A stretch of DNA of 32,023 bases, taken from a virus. Shown one piece after another: positions 22,503 to 29,460 of this stretch. A program made the position numbers and the translations under genes. The notes beneath the pieces were generated by a model that ran no database searches, was not told the DNA's origin, and saw nothing but the letters and a program-made list of their open reading frames with translations. Numbering within the stretch: the first letter of the stretch is position 1; every line of letters starts with the position of its first letter. The stretch is taken from positions 1-32,023 of IMG/VR virus record IMGVR_UViG_3300042547_000031; one strand, given 5' to 3'.

Positions 22503-22770
22503 AGAACACCGTCACTTTTGCATTTGACAGTGTTGCGTACGCGCTAGTAATACAGCGTACACCTTCGGCAGGGATAATAACGTTGAAGGTCTCTCCGCCA
22601 GCGATTGTGTTGATGGTAAACACCGTCGTACCGCCCGACCCACCATCTTTAACAACCACGCTACCGGCAGAAGCCCCCGGTTCAACAACCAACCCGCGAA
22701 CACGGGTTGGATACGCGCTAATATCCCCAGAAGCTGCTAGTGAAACAGCTTTTACGTCCGTTTGCATCAT
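22495..22770 (-). CDS. Small conserved beta-rich virion-region protein
   Basis: 91 residues: QTDVKAVSLAASGDISAYPTRVRGLVVEPGASAGSVVVKDGGSGGTTVF, then FNVIIPAEGVRCITSAYATLSNAKVTVFYG. The M-Q-T-D-V-K-A start and the final (V/I)-T-V-F-Y-G strand recur in small conserved phage proteins near the head genes; the compact all-beta sequence suggests a small sandwich, perhaps a decoration or neck protein. AAGGAG seven bases before ATG 22770 (an ATGATG start) supports the first methionine. Function not established. Confidence 0.75.
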   Translation of the reverse strand: MMQTDVKAVSLAASGDISAYPTRVRGLVVEPGASAGSVVVKDGGSGGTTVFTINTIAGGETFNVIIPAEGVRCITSAYATLSNAKVTVFYG

Positions 22771-22785
22771 GGCGATGCTCCTTCA

Positions 22786-23286
22786 TTAGACGTTTTGCTG
22801 ACCGAGGTATGGATCAGTGACGTAGTAGAAAATTTCACCCGTGATGTTGCCACCTGTGGGGGCGTCACCTGTCGTACCGCCGCCAGTGATTTTGACCATC
22901 TGGGTAGCAGACATAATGGTGTTCAGATCATCCCCTGCGGTAGCAGAAGCGAAATCGATAACCAGCTTGCCCGTGGTAGCAACAGCAGCGGCAACAAGTC
23001 CGTTGTCGTCAGAAACTGTCGTATCAGAGTAGCCAATCCAGCCCATATCAAACGTGGGAGTCGTGCCACCTGTTGCAGCGCACAAAGCATTAATTTGAGT
23101 AACAACAGCACCAGCCGGGAGAATAACCGGGGCAGTGTTGGTAGAAGAAACTTGAACGGCTACGCTATTTGCAGAAGCGCCAGAGATATAAAACTCGGCA
23201 ACCATGAGAGGGGTGCCACAGTAAGCGGTGCGAGTCTGATCACCACCGCCCGAACGCCAAATCGATTGGGTTGTTGAAACTGCCAT
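22786..23286 (-). CDS. Conserved virion structural protein, first gene after the 23.3 kb promoter
   Basis: 166 residues, mostly beta and small residues: TQSIWRSGGGDQTRTAYCGTPLMVAEFYISGASANSVAVQVSS, FDMGWIGYSDTTVSDDNGLVAAAVATTGKLVIDFASAT and a C-terminal GGNITGEIFYYVTDPYLGQ. I do not recognise a named family, though its position directly after the capsid module suggests a head decoration or completion protein. It is the first gene downstream of the promoter at 23371-23399 and of the structured leader; AAGGAA lies six bases before ATG 23286. Its expression is therefore probably set by that leader. Confidence 0.7.
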   Translation of the reverse strand: MAVSTTQSIWRSGGGDQTRTAYCGTPLMVAEFYISGASANSVAVQVSSTNTAPVILPAGAVVTQINALCAATGGTTPTFDMGWIGYSDTTVSDDNGLVAAAVATTGKLVIDFASATAGDDLNTIMSATQMVKITGGGTTGDAPTGGNITGEIFYYVTDPYLGQQNV

Positions 23287-23364
23287 GATAATTCCTTATG
23301 CACAAGTCGCTTGCTAATCGGTGCATCGTCTGCTGGGACAGTTTAGCAAGCTGGTTTCCCAGAT
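23287..23364 (-). promoter_or_regulatory. Structured 5' leader with predicted pseudoknot before the ribosome binding site
   Basis: Read on the minus strand, the ~78-base leader contains a CUGG-GAAA-CCAG hairpin (GNRA-type loop) ending at 23351; a 9-base perfect stem GCTTGCTAA (23351-23343) with TTAGCAAGC (23317-23309); and ATGCAC (23326-23321) within that stem's loop, complementary to GTGCAT (23303-23298), which abuts the AAGGA ribosome binding site (23297-23293). The order stem1-5', stem2-5', stem1-3', stem2-3' is that of an H-type pseudoknot. An alternative CTGGGA/TCCCAG pairing (23361-23356 with 23338-23333) would exclude the first hairpin. Complementarity is seen directly; folding and regulation are inferred. 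Confidence 0.5.
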
Positions 23365-23370
23365 AGCCTG

Positions 23371-23399
23371 TTTATATCAGGTTGTTGATGCGGGGTCAA
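23371..23399 (-). promoter_or_regulatory. Sigma70-type promoter for the neck/tail operon
   Basis: Minus strand: -35 TTGACC at 23399-23394, a 17-base spacer, and -10 TATAAA at 23376-23371. Each hexamer matches consensus at five of six positions. The predicted start is near 23364, about 78 bases before ATG 23286. It lies just downstream of the capsid-gene terminator. Confidence 0.75.
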
Positions 23400-23430
23400 T
23401 AGTGATTATTAAGACTTAGATACAGGAAAT

Positions 23431-23444
23431 GTTGTACGTACAAC
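23431..23444. repeat. 14-base perfect palindrome GTTGTACGTACAAC
   Basis: A perfect 14-base inverted repeat about 32 bases upstream of the -35 box and touching the end of the terminator's T-tract. It could be an operator, but could also be incidental; no binding protein is known in the window. Confidence 0.5.
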
Positions 23445-23472
23445 CAAAAAGAAAAGCCGCCTTGCGGCGGCT
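23443..23472 (-). terminator. Intrinsic terminator after the major capsid gene
   Basis: Minus strand: a 7-base perfect stem AGCCGCC/GGCGGCT (23472-23466 with 23461-23455) with a GCAA loop, followed by TTTTCTTTTT. It lies about 30 bases past the capsid stop and just before the downstream promoter, separating head and tail transcription. Confidence 0.88.
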
Positions 23473-23502
23473 CCTCCAAACCAAGATAACTACTTGATTT
23501 TA

Positions 23503-24411
23503 TTAGGCTCCTTGCGAACCGTAGATACCTAACGGATCACTCACGCCGAAGCTGTAGCGCTCTCTCGCCTTGTATCTGACGTTCCCCGTATCAAAGTCAC
23601 CATCCATTGAATTTTGTAACGGTGTGCGTACAAAATGCTTCAGGCCGTTAGGAACATCGGTCGTCAGGAACCAAGCGTTGGTATCGGTCAAGAAGTGGTT
23701 AACCGTATAACCCTCGGGGATCGAGCCGTTGTTCTTCAGGGCGTTGATGTCGTTGTCGTTAGTACCGACACGGAGTTCGGTTTCCAACAGGCGGGTTGCC
23801 ACGAACATCAAAGCAGGAGGAACGATAAGCTTGCGGGGTTTAGCAGCGATCAAAAGCCCACGTTCATCAGTCCACGCAGCGATCTGAATCACTGCATTTT
23901 CCAACGAGGTTTCGTTAAGATCCACGCCCGTAGCGGTCGTGTTGCTGTTAGTGCCACCAGAAACCAGCGGATGTGCTGTGGAGAACAAAGTCTGACCATC
24001 ACCGTAAGTTACGGTAGAAGCCCAACCGTTGTTCAGAACCGCAGCAGCTTTAACCTGCTTGGTATAAGCCATCGACCGTGCAAGTGCCTTGGTATAACGA
24101 GCCGACAAGCTGTCGTACAGGTTATCTTCAATCGCTTCTTCAGTGATTGAGAAGCCATAAGCAATGGTCTCGTGCGTATAACGTGCGGTCCAAGCTTCCT
24201 GCGCGTTGTCATAAGCAATTGCGCTACCTTCGTTTTTAACCGGGGCAGCACTAAAGCCTGACAGCTTGGTTTCCTCTTCAAACGAGCGCTCGGAAGATTC
24301 AGTTTCGTAAATCTCTTTGTGCTCTTCGCCATACTTCGCATACTCCAAACCGAACAATGCGTTCAGGCCGGGGAGCAGCTCTTTCAATAGTTGTGCGCGT
24401 GAAATAGCCAT
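23503..24411 (-). CDS. Major capsid protein (HK97-fold)
   Basis: 302 residues. The N-terminus (QLLKELLPGLNALFGLEYAKYGEEHKEIYE) and the segment SSERSFEEETKLSGFSAAPVKNEGSAIAYDNAQEAWTARYTHETIAYGFSITEEAIEDNLYDSLSARY follow the pattern of HK97-fold major capsid proteins in marine and freshwater short-tailed phages; the latter part (IAYGFSITEEAIEDN) would be the spine helix and P-domain. The C-terminal part has PRKLIVPPALMFVATRLLETELRVG and ends with YSFGVSDPLGIYGSQGA. It is followed directly by a strong intrinsic terminator, usual for the most abundant late product, and is preceded by the scaffold and accessory genes. GGGGA precedes the ATG. Confidence 0.9.
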   Translation of the reverse strand: MAISRAQLLKELLPGLNALFGLEYAKYGEEHKEIYETESSERSFEEETKLSGFSAAPVKNEGSAIAYDNAQEAWTARYTHETIAYGFSITEEAIEDNLYDSLSARYTKALARSMAYTKQVKAAAVLNNGWASTVTYGDGQTLFSTAHPLVSGGTNSNTTATGVDLNETSLENAVIQIAAWTDERGLLIAAKPRKLIVPPALMFVATRLLETELRVGTNDNDINALKNNGSIPEGYTVNHFLTDTNAWFLTTDVPNGLKHFVRTPLQNSMDGDFDTGNVRYKARERYSFGVSDPLGIYGSQGA

Positions 24412-24424
24412 TTATGTTCCCCTA

Positions 24425-25084
24425 TTACAGTCCGGTTGGGTTGTAGTAGGCATGACCACCGAGGAAAGTAGAACCGCTAATGTTCGGTGCATTGAACTTA
24501 ACGATAGCTTCCGGGTAGTAAACAGTGCCACTATAGGTAAATGCCGTATCCGGCACCAGATCAACAATACGGATCGGCAACGAAGCCGTCACGTCTGCCG
24601 AACTCAACAAGATAGCCTGCTGAGAATCGTTGCTTGTGGTATTGAGGGTGTTAGCCACCAAAGCCACATTGTTGTTGATGTTGCTATAAGTCAAACCAGA
24701 AGTTGTCGAAACAACTGTGGTGCCGGTAACTACGGCAACTTGGAACAACTGATCTGGGTCTTCACAAACAAAGGCGGTGATAAAGGTGTTTGCCTTTACC
24801 GAAGTACCGCTGATCCATGCTTGTGAGAAGGTCGGTTGACCGGTTACAGACGAAACAAACTGACAGCCTAGAAAGACGCCAGCAAAGCCTGTTGCAGGTG
24901 CAGCCGTTGTCGAAGTCGAAACCGCGATGGTACCGTCGTTAACGAAAATAACGGGGTCACCAAAACCAATGCTTGCGGCACCGGATGCGATACGACGCTG
25001 ACGAGTAGCACCGGCAAAGACCTGACCACCGATCAAATTGATCGGCTTTAGCCCATAAGGGGCTGAAACAGTCGGGTAAGCCAT
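24425..25084 (-). CDS. Capsid-associated decoration-like protein
   Basis: 219 residues. Pattern: APYGLKPINLIGGQVFAGATRQRRIASGAASIGFGDPVIFVNDGTIAVS, GVFLGCQFVSS, TFITAFVCEDPDQLFQV and a C-terminal FLGGHAYYNPTGL. I recognise this A-P-Y-G-(L/F)-x-P-(I/V)-N ... G-D-P-V ... D-G-T-I pattern from proteins adjacent to the capsid gene in aquatic phages, where it is probably a head decoration or minor capsid protein. All-beta, with a long central stretch. AAGGAG nine bases before ATG 25084. Confidence 0.75.
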   Translation of the reverse strand: MAYPTVSAPYGLKPINLIGGQVFAGATRQRRIASGAASIGFGDPVIFVNDGTIAVSTSTTAAPATGFAGVFLGCQFVSSVTGQPTFSQAWISGTSVKANTFITAFVCEDPDQLFQVAVVTGTTVVSTTSGLTYSNINNNVALVANTLNTTSNDSQQAILLSSADVTASLPIRIVDLVPDTAFTYSGTVYYPEAIVKFNAPNISGSTFLGGHAYYNPTGL

Positions 25085-25090
25085 TTGGAA

Positions 25091-25573
25091 TTACTCCTTG
25101 GATTGTTGATTACCGCGCCCAAATGAAACCGAGGTTTTACGCTCTGAAAACAGAGGCATCCGTGGATCATTCTCGCGCATGAAGTTGTTGTCTACAGAAC
25201 GCATCTGTGCATCGGCCTGCTGTTGATAATAAGCATTCCGTTGGTCAACGAATTCTGTTGGGGTTTTACACAGCATCAAACCACCCACCACGATATTGTC
25301 CTTAAATCGGGCGTTATCGTTATCGAGATAACCAGAAATCTCAGGATGATCTTCAGCTCTGACAGGCTCCCAGCCTTCACGTAGCTTGGTTGAAACATTA
25401 CGAGGGTCCGATTGGCCCATCATTGAAACGCGAATCCAACGATATTTATACCCAGGCTCAGGTGCGGGGTCAGGCAGTAACGTGGGGGGTGCCCAGCTAC
25501 GAGGACGCTCAACTTTGTCACGGGTTGTTGCTTCACGATTTGAACGGGTATCTGCTAATTTATTCTCAGCCAT
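25091..25573 (-). CDS. Conserved head-cluster protein (KYRWIRVSMMGQSDPRNVS type)
   Basis: 160 residues. Polar N-terminus, then KYRWIRVSMMGQSDPRNVSTKLREGWEPVRAEDHPEISGY, and GGLMLCKTPTEFVDQRNAYYQQQADAQMRSVDNNFMRENDPRMPLF. The W-I-R-V-x-x-x-G-x-x-D-x-x-N-(V/I)-x-x-(K/R)-(L/M)-R-E-G-W pattern recurs between scaffold and capsid genes in aquatic phages; the function is not established, but a head-assembly role is likely. It ends 6 bases before the decoration-like gene and overlaps the scaffold stop by 8 bases. AAGGA lies before the ATG. Confidence 0.75.
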   Translation of the reverse strand: MAENKLADTRSNREATTRDKVERPRSWAPPTLLPDPAPEPGYKYRWIRVSMMGQSDPRNVSTKLREGWEPVRAEDHPEISGYLDNDNARFKDNIVVGGLMLCKTPTEFVDQRNAYYQQQADAQMRSVDNNFMRENDPRMPLFSERKTSVSFGRGNQQSKE

Positions 25574-26489
25574 TTGTCATTCCTTCCGCCACTTTCCTGG
25601 CATATAAATCAAGAGGTATCTTCAACTTCTTAGCTAGTGCAACCTGCGTTTGCGTCAACGTGATTTTTTTCGGGGCAACGTTTCTGCTTGCGGGGGCTAC
25701 AACATTACTGCTCGTCCGTTTCGATTTCTCCTCTAACCCAGGGAAATTTTCGGGGAACTTCTCACGGATACGAGAATTTACTCGCTCGTAATATTCATCT
25801 GAAGTTGGATCAACTCCAGACTTAACTAGCTTCTCATGCAACCCCAAAGCAAAGCTAGTCATTTCCTCATCGTTCCCAAACCACTGATTTTGTTGCTGCC
25901 ATGCAAGTGCTTTTGGGTCTGCCCGAGGAGTTTCTGGGGCGGTTCGCGGTGCTATGTTTACAGGATTTTCGCGTTCTTGTAAAGGGGCGGGTTTAAAATT
26001 AGTAACACGCTCAAGTTTTAGTTTAGCGGTAGTTAATTCTTCCTGCGCTGCAAGAATAGCGTCGGCATCGAAAGATTCATACGCTTCTTTATACTTCTTC
26101 CGTGCCTGATCTAACGCCAACTCTGCATTCTGCTTAGCTGTACCAACCAACAGCGAATTATTTGAATTTAAATCGGTCTTAAGCCGTTTGTTCTCTTCAA
26201 TAATCTGCTGAGCAAACTTTAGTGCTTCTTCGCGCTCACGTAATGCGGCTTCTTTAGCCCGACGTTCATCGTGGTACCCATGCGACAACTTCTTAATACG
26301 CTTCTGTACGCTTTCGTCATATTTAGAAAGTTCATCGTCGGTAACTTCCCCAACAGGTTCGGGTAGTGCTTTACGCCCTTTATCAGGATCGGGTGTGTCG
26401 TCAACTACCTCGATTTCAAATTCGACGTCACCCTTAGCTTCTTGTTTGGCATCCTGCTCGTCGGGAAATTTAAATTCGGTTTTTTCCAT
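25566..26489 (-). CDS. Scaffolding-like protein
   Basis: 307 residues, acidic N-terminus (DEQDAKQEAKGDVEFEIEVVDD), long coiled-coil core (about 75-175: RRAKEAALREREEALKFAQQIIEENKRLKTD), proline-rich linker, then a basic C-terminus (KKITLTQTQVALAKKLKIPLDLYARKVAEG). Acidic start, central coiled coil and basic capsid-binding end are the layout of phage scaffolding proteins that guide procapsid assembly and then leave. Its place between portal and capsid genes fits. No protease active site is seen. GAGG precedes ATG 26489. Confidence 0.8.
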   Translation of the reverse strand: MEKTEFKFPDEQDAKQEAKGDVEFEIEVVDDTPDPDKGRKALPEPVGEVTDDELSKYDESVQKRIKKLSHGYHDERRAKEAALREREEALKFAQQIIEENKRLKTDLNSNNSLLVGTAKQNAELALDQARKKYKEAYESFDADAILAAQEELTTAKLKLERVTNFKPAPLQERENPVNIAPRTAPETPRADPKALAWQQQNQWFGNDEEMTSFALGLHEKLVKSGVDPTSDEYYERVNSRIREKFPENFPGLEEKSKRTSSNVVAPASRNVAPKKITLTQTQVALAKKLKIPLDLYARKVAEGMTNG

Positions 26490-26497
26490 ACATCACC

Positions 26498-26875
26498 TCA
26501 CGCACGTTGAATGCCACGGGGATCTTCCACCACAGCCTCAACGGAATCATCGTTAATAATCCGAAACTCTCGATCATGAATCTTCAAACGAGTTCCAGTG
26601 TTGGCACGAGTGACGATAAAGTCCCCCGGTTTACACCAAGCGCCTGTGGGGAAACGGTTTTGATCCGCGTACGCCATATCACCTAGCGCGACTACAAACA
26701 GCACGTTGCTTAATAGCTCTTCATGCTTCACAGTTACATCAGCCTTGACGATCCCACTATCAAACTTATTCTCGATATTGGGTAGCGTGCAAAGGATTTT
26801 GTACCCCTTAACAATCGGTAACTGCTTGGCTCTTTGCTGAACATCCGCAATAACAGCATCTGCTGCTTCAGTCAT
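26498..26875 (-). CDS. GroES-like (Cpn10-fold) protein beside the portal
   Basis: 125 residues from ATG 26875 (GAGGA eight bases upstream; the ORF can be extended to TTG 26902 but has no ribosome binding site there). The body follows GroES: GYKILCTLPNIENKFDSGIVKADVTV (compare the GroES mobile loop G-G-I-V-L, here G41-I-V-K44), LFVVALGDMAY (the V-L-A-V-G strand), CKPGDFIVTRANTGTRLKI (the V-G-D-x-V strand) and FRIINDDSVEAVVEDP at the end. T4 gp31 shows phages can encode a co-chaperonin for capsid folding; this one may serve capsid folding or be a structural derivative. The fold assignment is from the pattern only. Confidence 0.72.
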   Translation of the reverse strand: MTEAADAVIADVQQRAKQLPIVKGYKILCTLPNIENKFDSGIVKADVTVKHEELLSNVLFVVALGDMAYADQNRFPTGAWCKPGDFIVTRANTGTRLKIHDREFRIINDDSVEAVVEDPRGIQRA

Positions 26876-27071
26876 TTTCAAATTCCTCATATCGTTGCAC
26901 AAGGTCTTGTACTTCCATCTTTGCTAGGCGCAGACCTTGGATAACGCCACACAAATGCTTATATTCAGCAAAATCTTTTGCGCTGTTACTCACCAAGGAG
27001 TCTTTTATGGACTCCTCGCGCTCGATGAGTTTTTTAACCAGATGATCCAGCATCTGTTTTTCGTAGGTCAT
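26868..27071 (-). CDS. Small helical protein of the portal operon
   Basis: 67 residues, largely helical: LDHLVKKLIEREESIKDSLVSNSAKDFAEYKHLCGVIQGLRLAKMEVQDLVQRYEEFEND. The E-Y-K-x-L-C-G-V-I-x-G-L segment is a pattern I know from small proteins immediately after portal genes in aquatic phages; no function is known. It overlaps the portal stop by ATGA and its end by 8 bases with the GroES-like gene, and the GAGGAATTTGAA encoding its EEFE supplies the next gene's ribosome binding site. Possibly a portal-associated chaperone or connector subunit. Confidence 0.75.
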   Translation of the reverse strand: MTYEKQMLDHLVKKLIEREESIKDSLVSNSAKDFAEYKHLCGVIQGLRLAKMEVQDLVQRYEEFEND

Positions 27072-29452
27072 CTCCCAGAGCCCTTCATACGTGTTTTAAA
27101 CAGATCAGCTTGAATCTTTAGCTGGTTTTGTTGATTCTGGTTTTGAAGTTTTATGCCTTCTTTCTGCGCATCCACAGCAATACGCTGTTGCTCAACATTT
27201 AACCGCTTCTCAGCAATCTGGGCATCAATAGCGTCTTTCTGTGCTTTACGCTGCTGTTCTGCGGCCTTAATCTGTAAATCTTGAGCCTGGAGCTGCACCA
27301 ACGGATCTTGCGCAATCTGCTGGGCTTGTTGTTGCGCTGCTTCACTCTGATGAATCTGTAAGACCTGCTGTGCAGCCTGAGCCACATAACGCGCCATCGC
27401 ATACTCTTCAGGTTCAGAGAGTTGTTGGTCGGGTGTGGGTAACGGCAAGCCAATACGCTGCTCAATCTCTTGGCGATATTGAAACCCTAAGTGCTCGGCA
27501 ACGTGCGCCATCATTGCTGCTTGCAACTGTTGACCTATGGGGTTTTGCCCAATCATCTGAGCAATCTTTGGGTCTTGCAAAAAGGACATGTGCGTCGTGA
27601 TATGCGCTTGGTGATCCTGATAGATAAACGCCTTCATAGGCGTACCCTTAAGTGCATCCATGTTCTCAGACACGGGGTCTTTGGGCTTCTGGTCATCAGG
27701 CAGGGGTACTAGTTTGTCGGCGTTAGGAATACCCAGCACATCGAGCATCTGTCTGTGTAAACGGGGTAAATCGTATAACTGAGGTGCCCCTTGCGCTAGC
27801 TGCAACGCAGCCTGATACTGCACAACTCGCTGAGCCATTGTCGAGGCGTTGGGGTCTGACACAGGGATAACTTCCACAATGTCGTAGTCCTCAGCCTTAA
27901 CCTGCGGGGTGCCATCCTGTGGCACGTAGCTGTAATCAGGGGAGGTGTATTCCCTGATAATCTCTTTGAGCAGCCTGAATTCTTCTTTCATCGCTGCATG
28001 GATGCGAGCCTGTACAGCACCCATCGTCTTTAACTGCCGCTCAAGCAGTGCCAGCGTCGTACCCACCGGAGCCTGACTCGACATATCGCTGATCTTCATA
28101 TCAGCCATACCACTGAGCCGTCGCGCTTCTTCAGTGATCTGATTCAGTAGTGCTAGCAGCGTAGCACTGGGTTCTTTGTAAGGAAGCGGCAGGATGTTGT
28201 CCCTGATTGCACCCCCTGGCACATCGACATCTCGCCATTCACCCGGAGCGATGGGCGTGTCATCACCTTTAATTCTGAGTCCACGAGACTTCAAACCACC
28301 GGGAAGATTAGAAAGTGATCCTGCATCCACCAACTGACGGATCAGCATGGTGCCTGCTGTGGCGTAGCCACCGATAATATGGATCAACCCAAAACCATAA
28401 GCACCGAAGCCGGGGATGTACATATAGTGTACGAAGTGCTGGCGAGCTAGTTTGCGAGAGTCGTCTTCCCTATAATTCCTGCGAATTGCCAGAACTTTAT
28501 TAGTGCCTTTATCAATCGTAATGACGTAGGGTAGTGGCAGTTCCTCCTCATACCCCGGCAAGTCATACTCAATATGCACCTCGCATATCTGATACCGCTC
28601 ATCTTTAGTCTGCTCAATACCTTCTTTCTGAGCTTTAGCCTTCTCAATATCCGTTTGCGTTGCTAGCGGCTCACCAAGATCCACATCCCGATAAAACCCA
28701 CTAACCTGCAACCGTTTAATATCATTCTTTGTCTTACGCATGATGTGCGTAAGTCGGTCGGTGCGGCGTATGTTAGTTACGCCATAAGGGAGGATGACAT
28801 CCTCAGCAGGTACATAGAATGAAACTTGGCGCTCTAATGACGGGTCGTAGTAGACCTTTTTAAATGACGAGCCAGCTAATGCAACGCCCCATAATGCGCG
28901 TTCATGTTCTGATCGATATTCAGGCATTTTATCGGTTAACTGATAATTCATATCAGCCTTCACGCGCTTACCTGCTTCTTCAATATCAGGGGTAAACTGC
29001 CCAATAATCTGCGTCTTTACAGGCCCAGCCGCAGGGAATGTCTCCATAATAGACTCGCTCTGGAAGCGAATCGCTGCTTCAGTCAGCAGTGTAGAGAACA
29101 CCCCACAGGCACCGTCCCAAGGCTCAGTCACCTCGTCATAACGTAGGCCCAGCACATCCAGACCTTTAACATAGGTATCAACCCAATCTTTACGGCTGTT
29201 GAGGTCTGACTCAACCATTTCCATAATGTCACCTGCAATCTTTTGCAGGTCGCTCTCGCTCATGAATTCGGCTAAGTTAGAGTCAAACTCCTCAGCTTTT
29301 TCCTCTTCTTCAGGCATTAAATCGATCTCAACCCCGTCGATACCAATAGCAACACCTTCGGGGTTCACAATCTCAATCTCAATGGGCGCTTCCTCAGTCG
29401 CTAGCGCTTCGATGCCCTCGGGCATCCCGTACATCGCCTTATCAATAGCCAT
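27068..29452 (-). CDS. Portal protein
   Basis: 794 residues, usual for large portals of this phage type. The N-terminal ~45 residues are acidic; then DLQKIAGDIMEMVESDLNSRKDWVDTYVKGLDVLGLRYDEVTEPWDGACGVFSTLLTEAAIRFQSESIMETFPAAG, a family hallmark. A middle region holds YHYMYIPGFGAYGFGLIHIIGGYATAGTMLIRQLVDAGSLSNLPGGLKSRGLRI-like sequence (the wing and stem) and SSQAPVGTTLALLERQLKTMGAVQARIHAAMKEEFRLLKEII. The last ~110 residues are a glutamine-rich coiled coil, probably the portal barrel. It follows the large terminase gene, as usual. The portal forms the DNA entry channel and packaging motor base. TAGGA precedes ATG 29452. Confidence 0.92.
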   Translation of the reverse strand: MAIDKAMYGMPEGIEALATEEAPIEIEIVNPEGVAIGIDGVEIDLMPEEEEKAEEFDSNLAEFMSESDLQKIAGDIMEMVESDLNSRKDWVDTYVKGLDVLGLRYDEVTEPWDGACGVFSTLLTEAAIRFQSESIMETFPAAGPVKTQIIGQFTPDIEEAGKRVKADMNYQLTDKMPEYRSEHERALWGVALAGSSFKKVYYDPSLERQVSFYVPAEDVILPYGVTNIRRTDRLTHIMRKTKNDIKRLQVSGFYRDVDLGEPLATQTDIEKAKAQKEGIEQTKDERYQICEVHIEYDLPGYEEELPLPYVITIDKGTNKVLAIRRNYREDDSRKLARQHFVHYMYIPGFGAYGFGLIHIIGGYATAGTMLIRQLVDAGSLSNLPGGLKSRGLRIKGDDTPIAPGEWRDVDVPGGAIRDNILPLPYKEPSATLLALLNQITEEARRLSGMADMKISDMSSQAPVGTTLALLERQLKTMGAVQARIHAAMKEEFRLLKEIIREYTSPDYSYVPQDGTPQVKAEDYDIVEVIPVSDPNASTMAQRVVQYQAALQLAQGAPQLYDLPRLHRQMLDVLGIPNADKLVPLPDDQKPKDPVSENMDALKGTPMKAFIYQDHQAHITTHMSFLQDPKIAQMIGQNPIGQQLQAAMMAHVAEHLGFQYRQEIEQRIGLPLPTPDQQLSEPEEYAMARYVAQAAQQVLQIHQSEAAQQQAQQIAQDPLVQLQAQDLQIKAAEQQRKAQKDAIDAQIAEKRLNVEQQRIAVDAQKEGIKLQNQNQQNQLKIQADLFKTRMKGSGR

Positions 29453-29460
29453 GATCTGTC

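Noticed and set aside
22762-23277. Plus-strand ORF of 171 residues covering a conserved gene
   Set aside because: The minus-strand frame has a ribosome binding site, promoter and virion-like composition; the plus frame has none.
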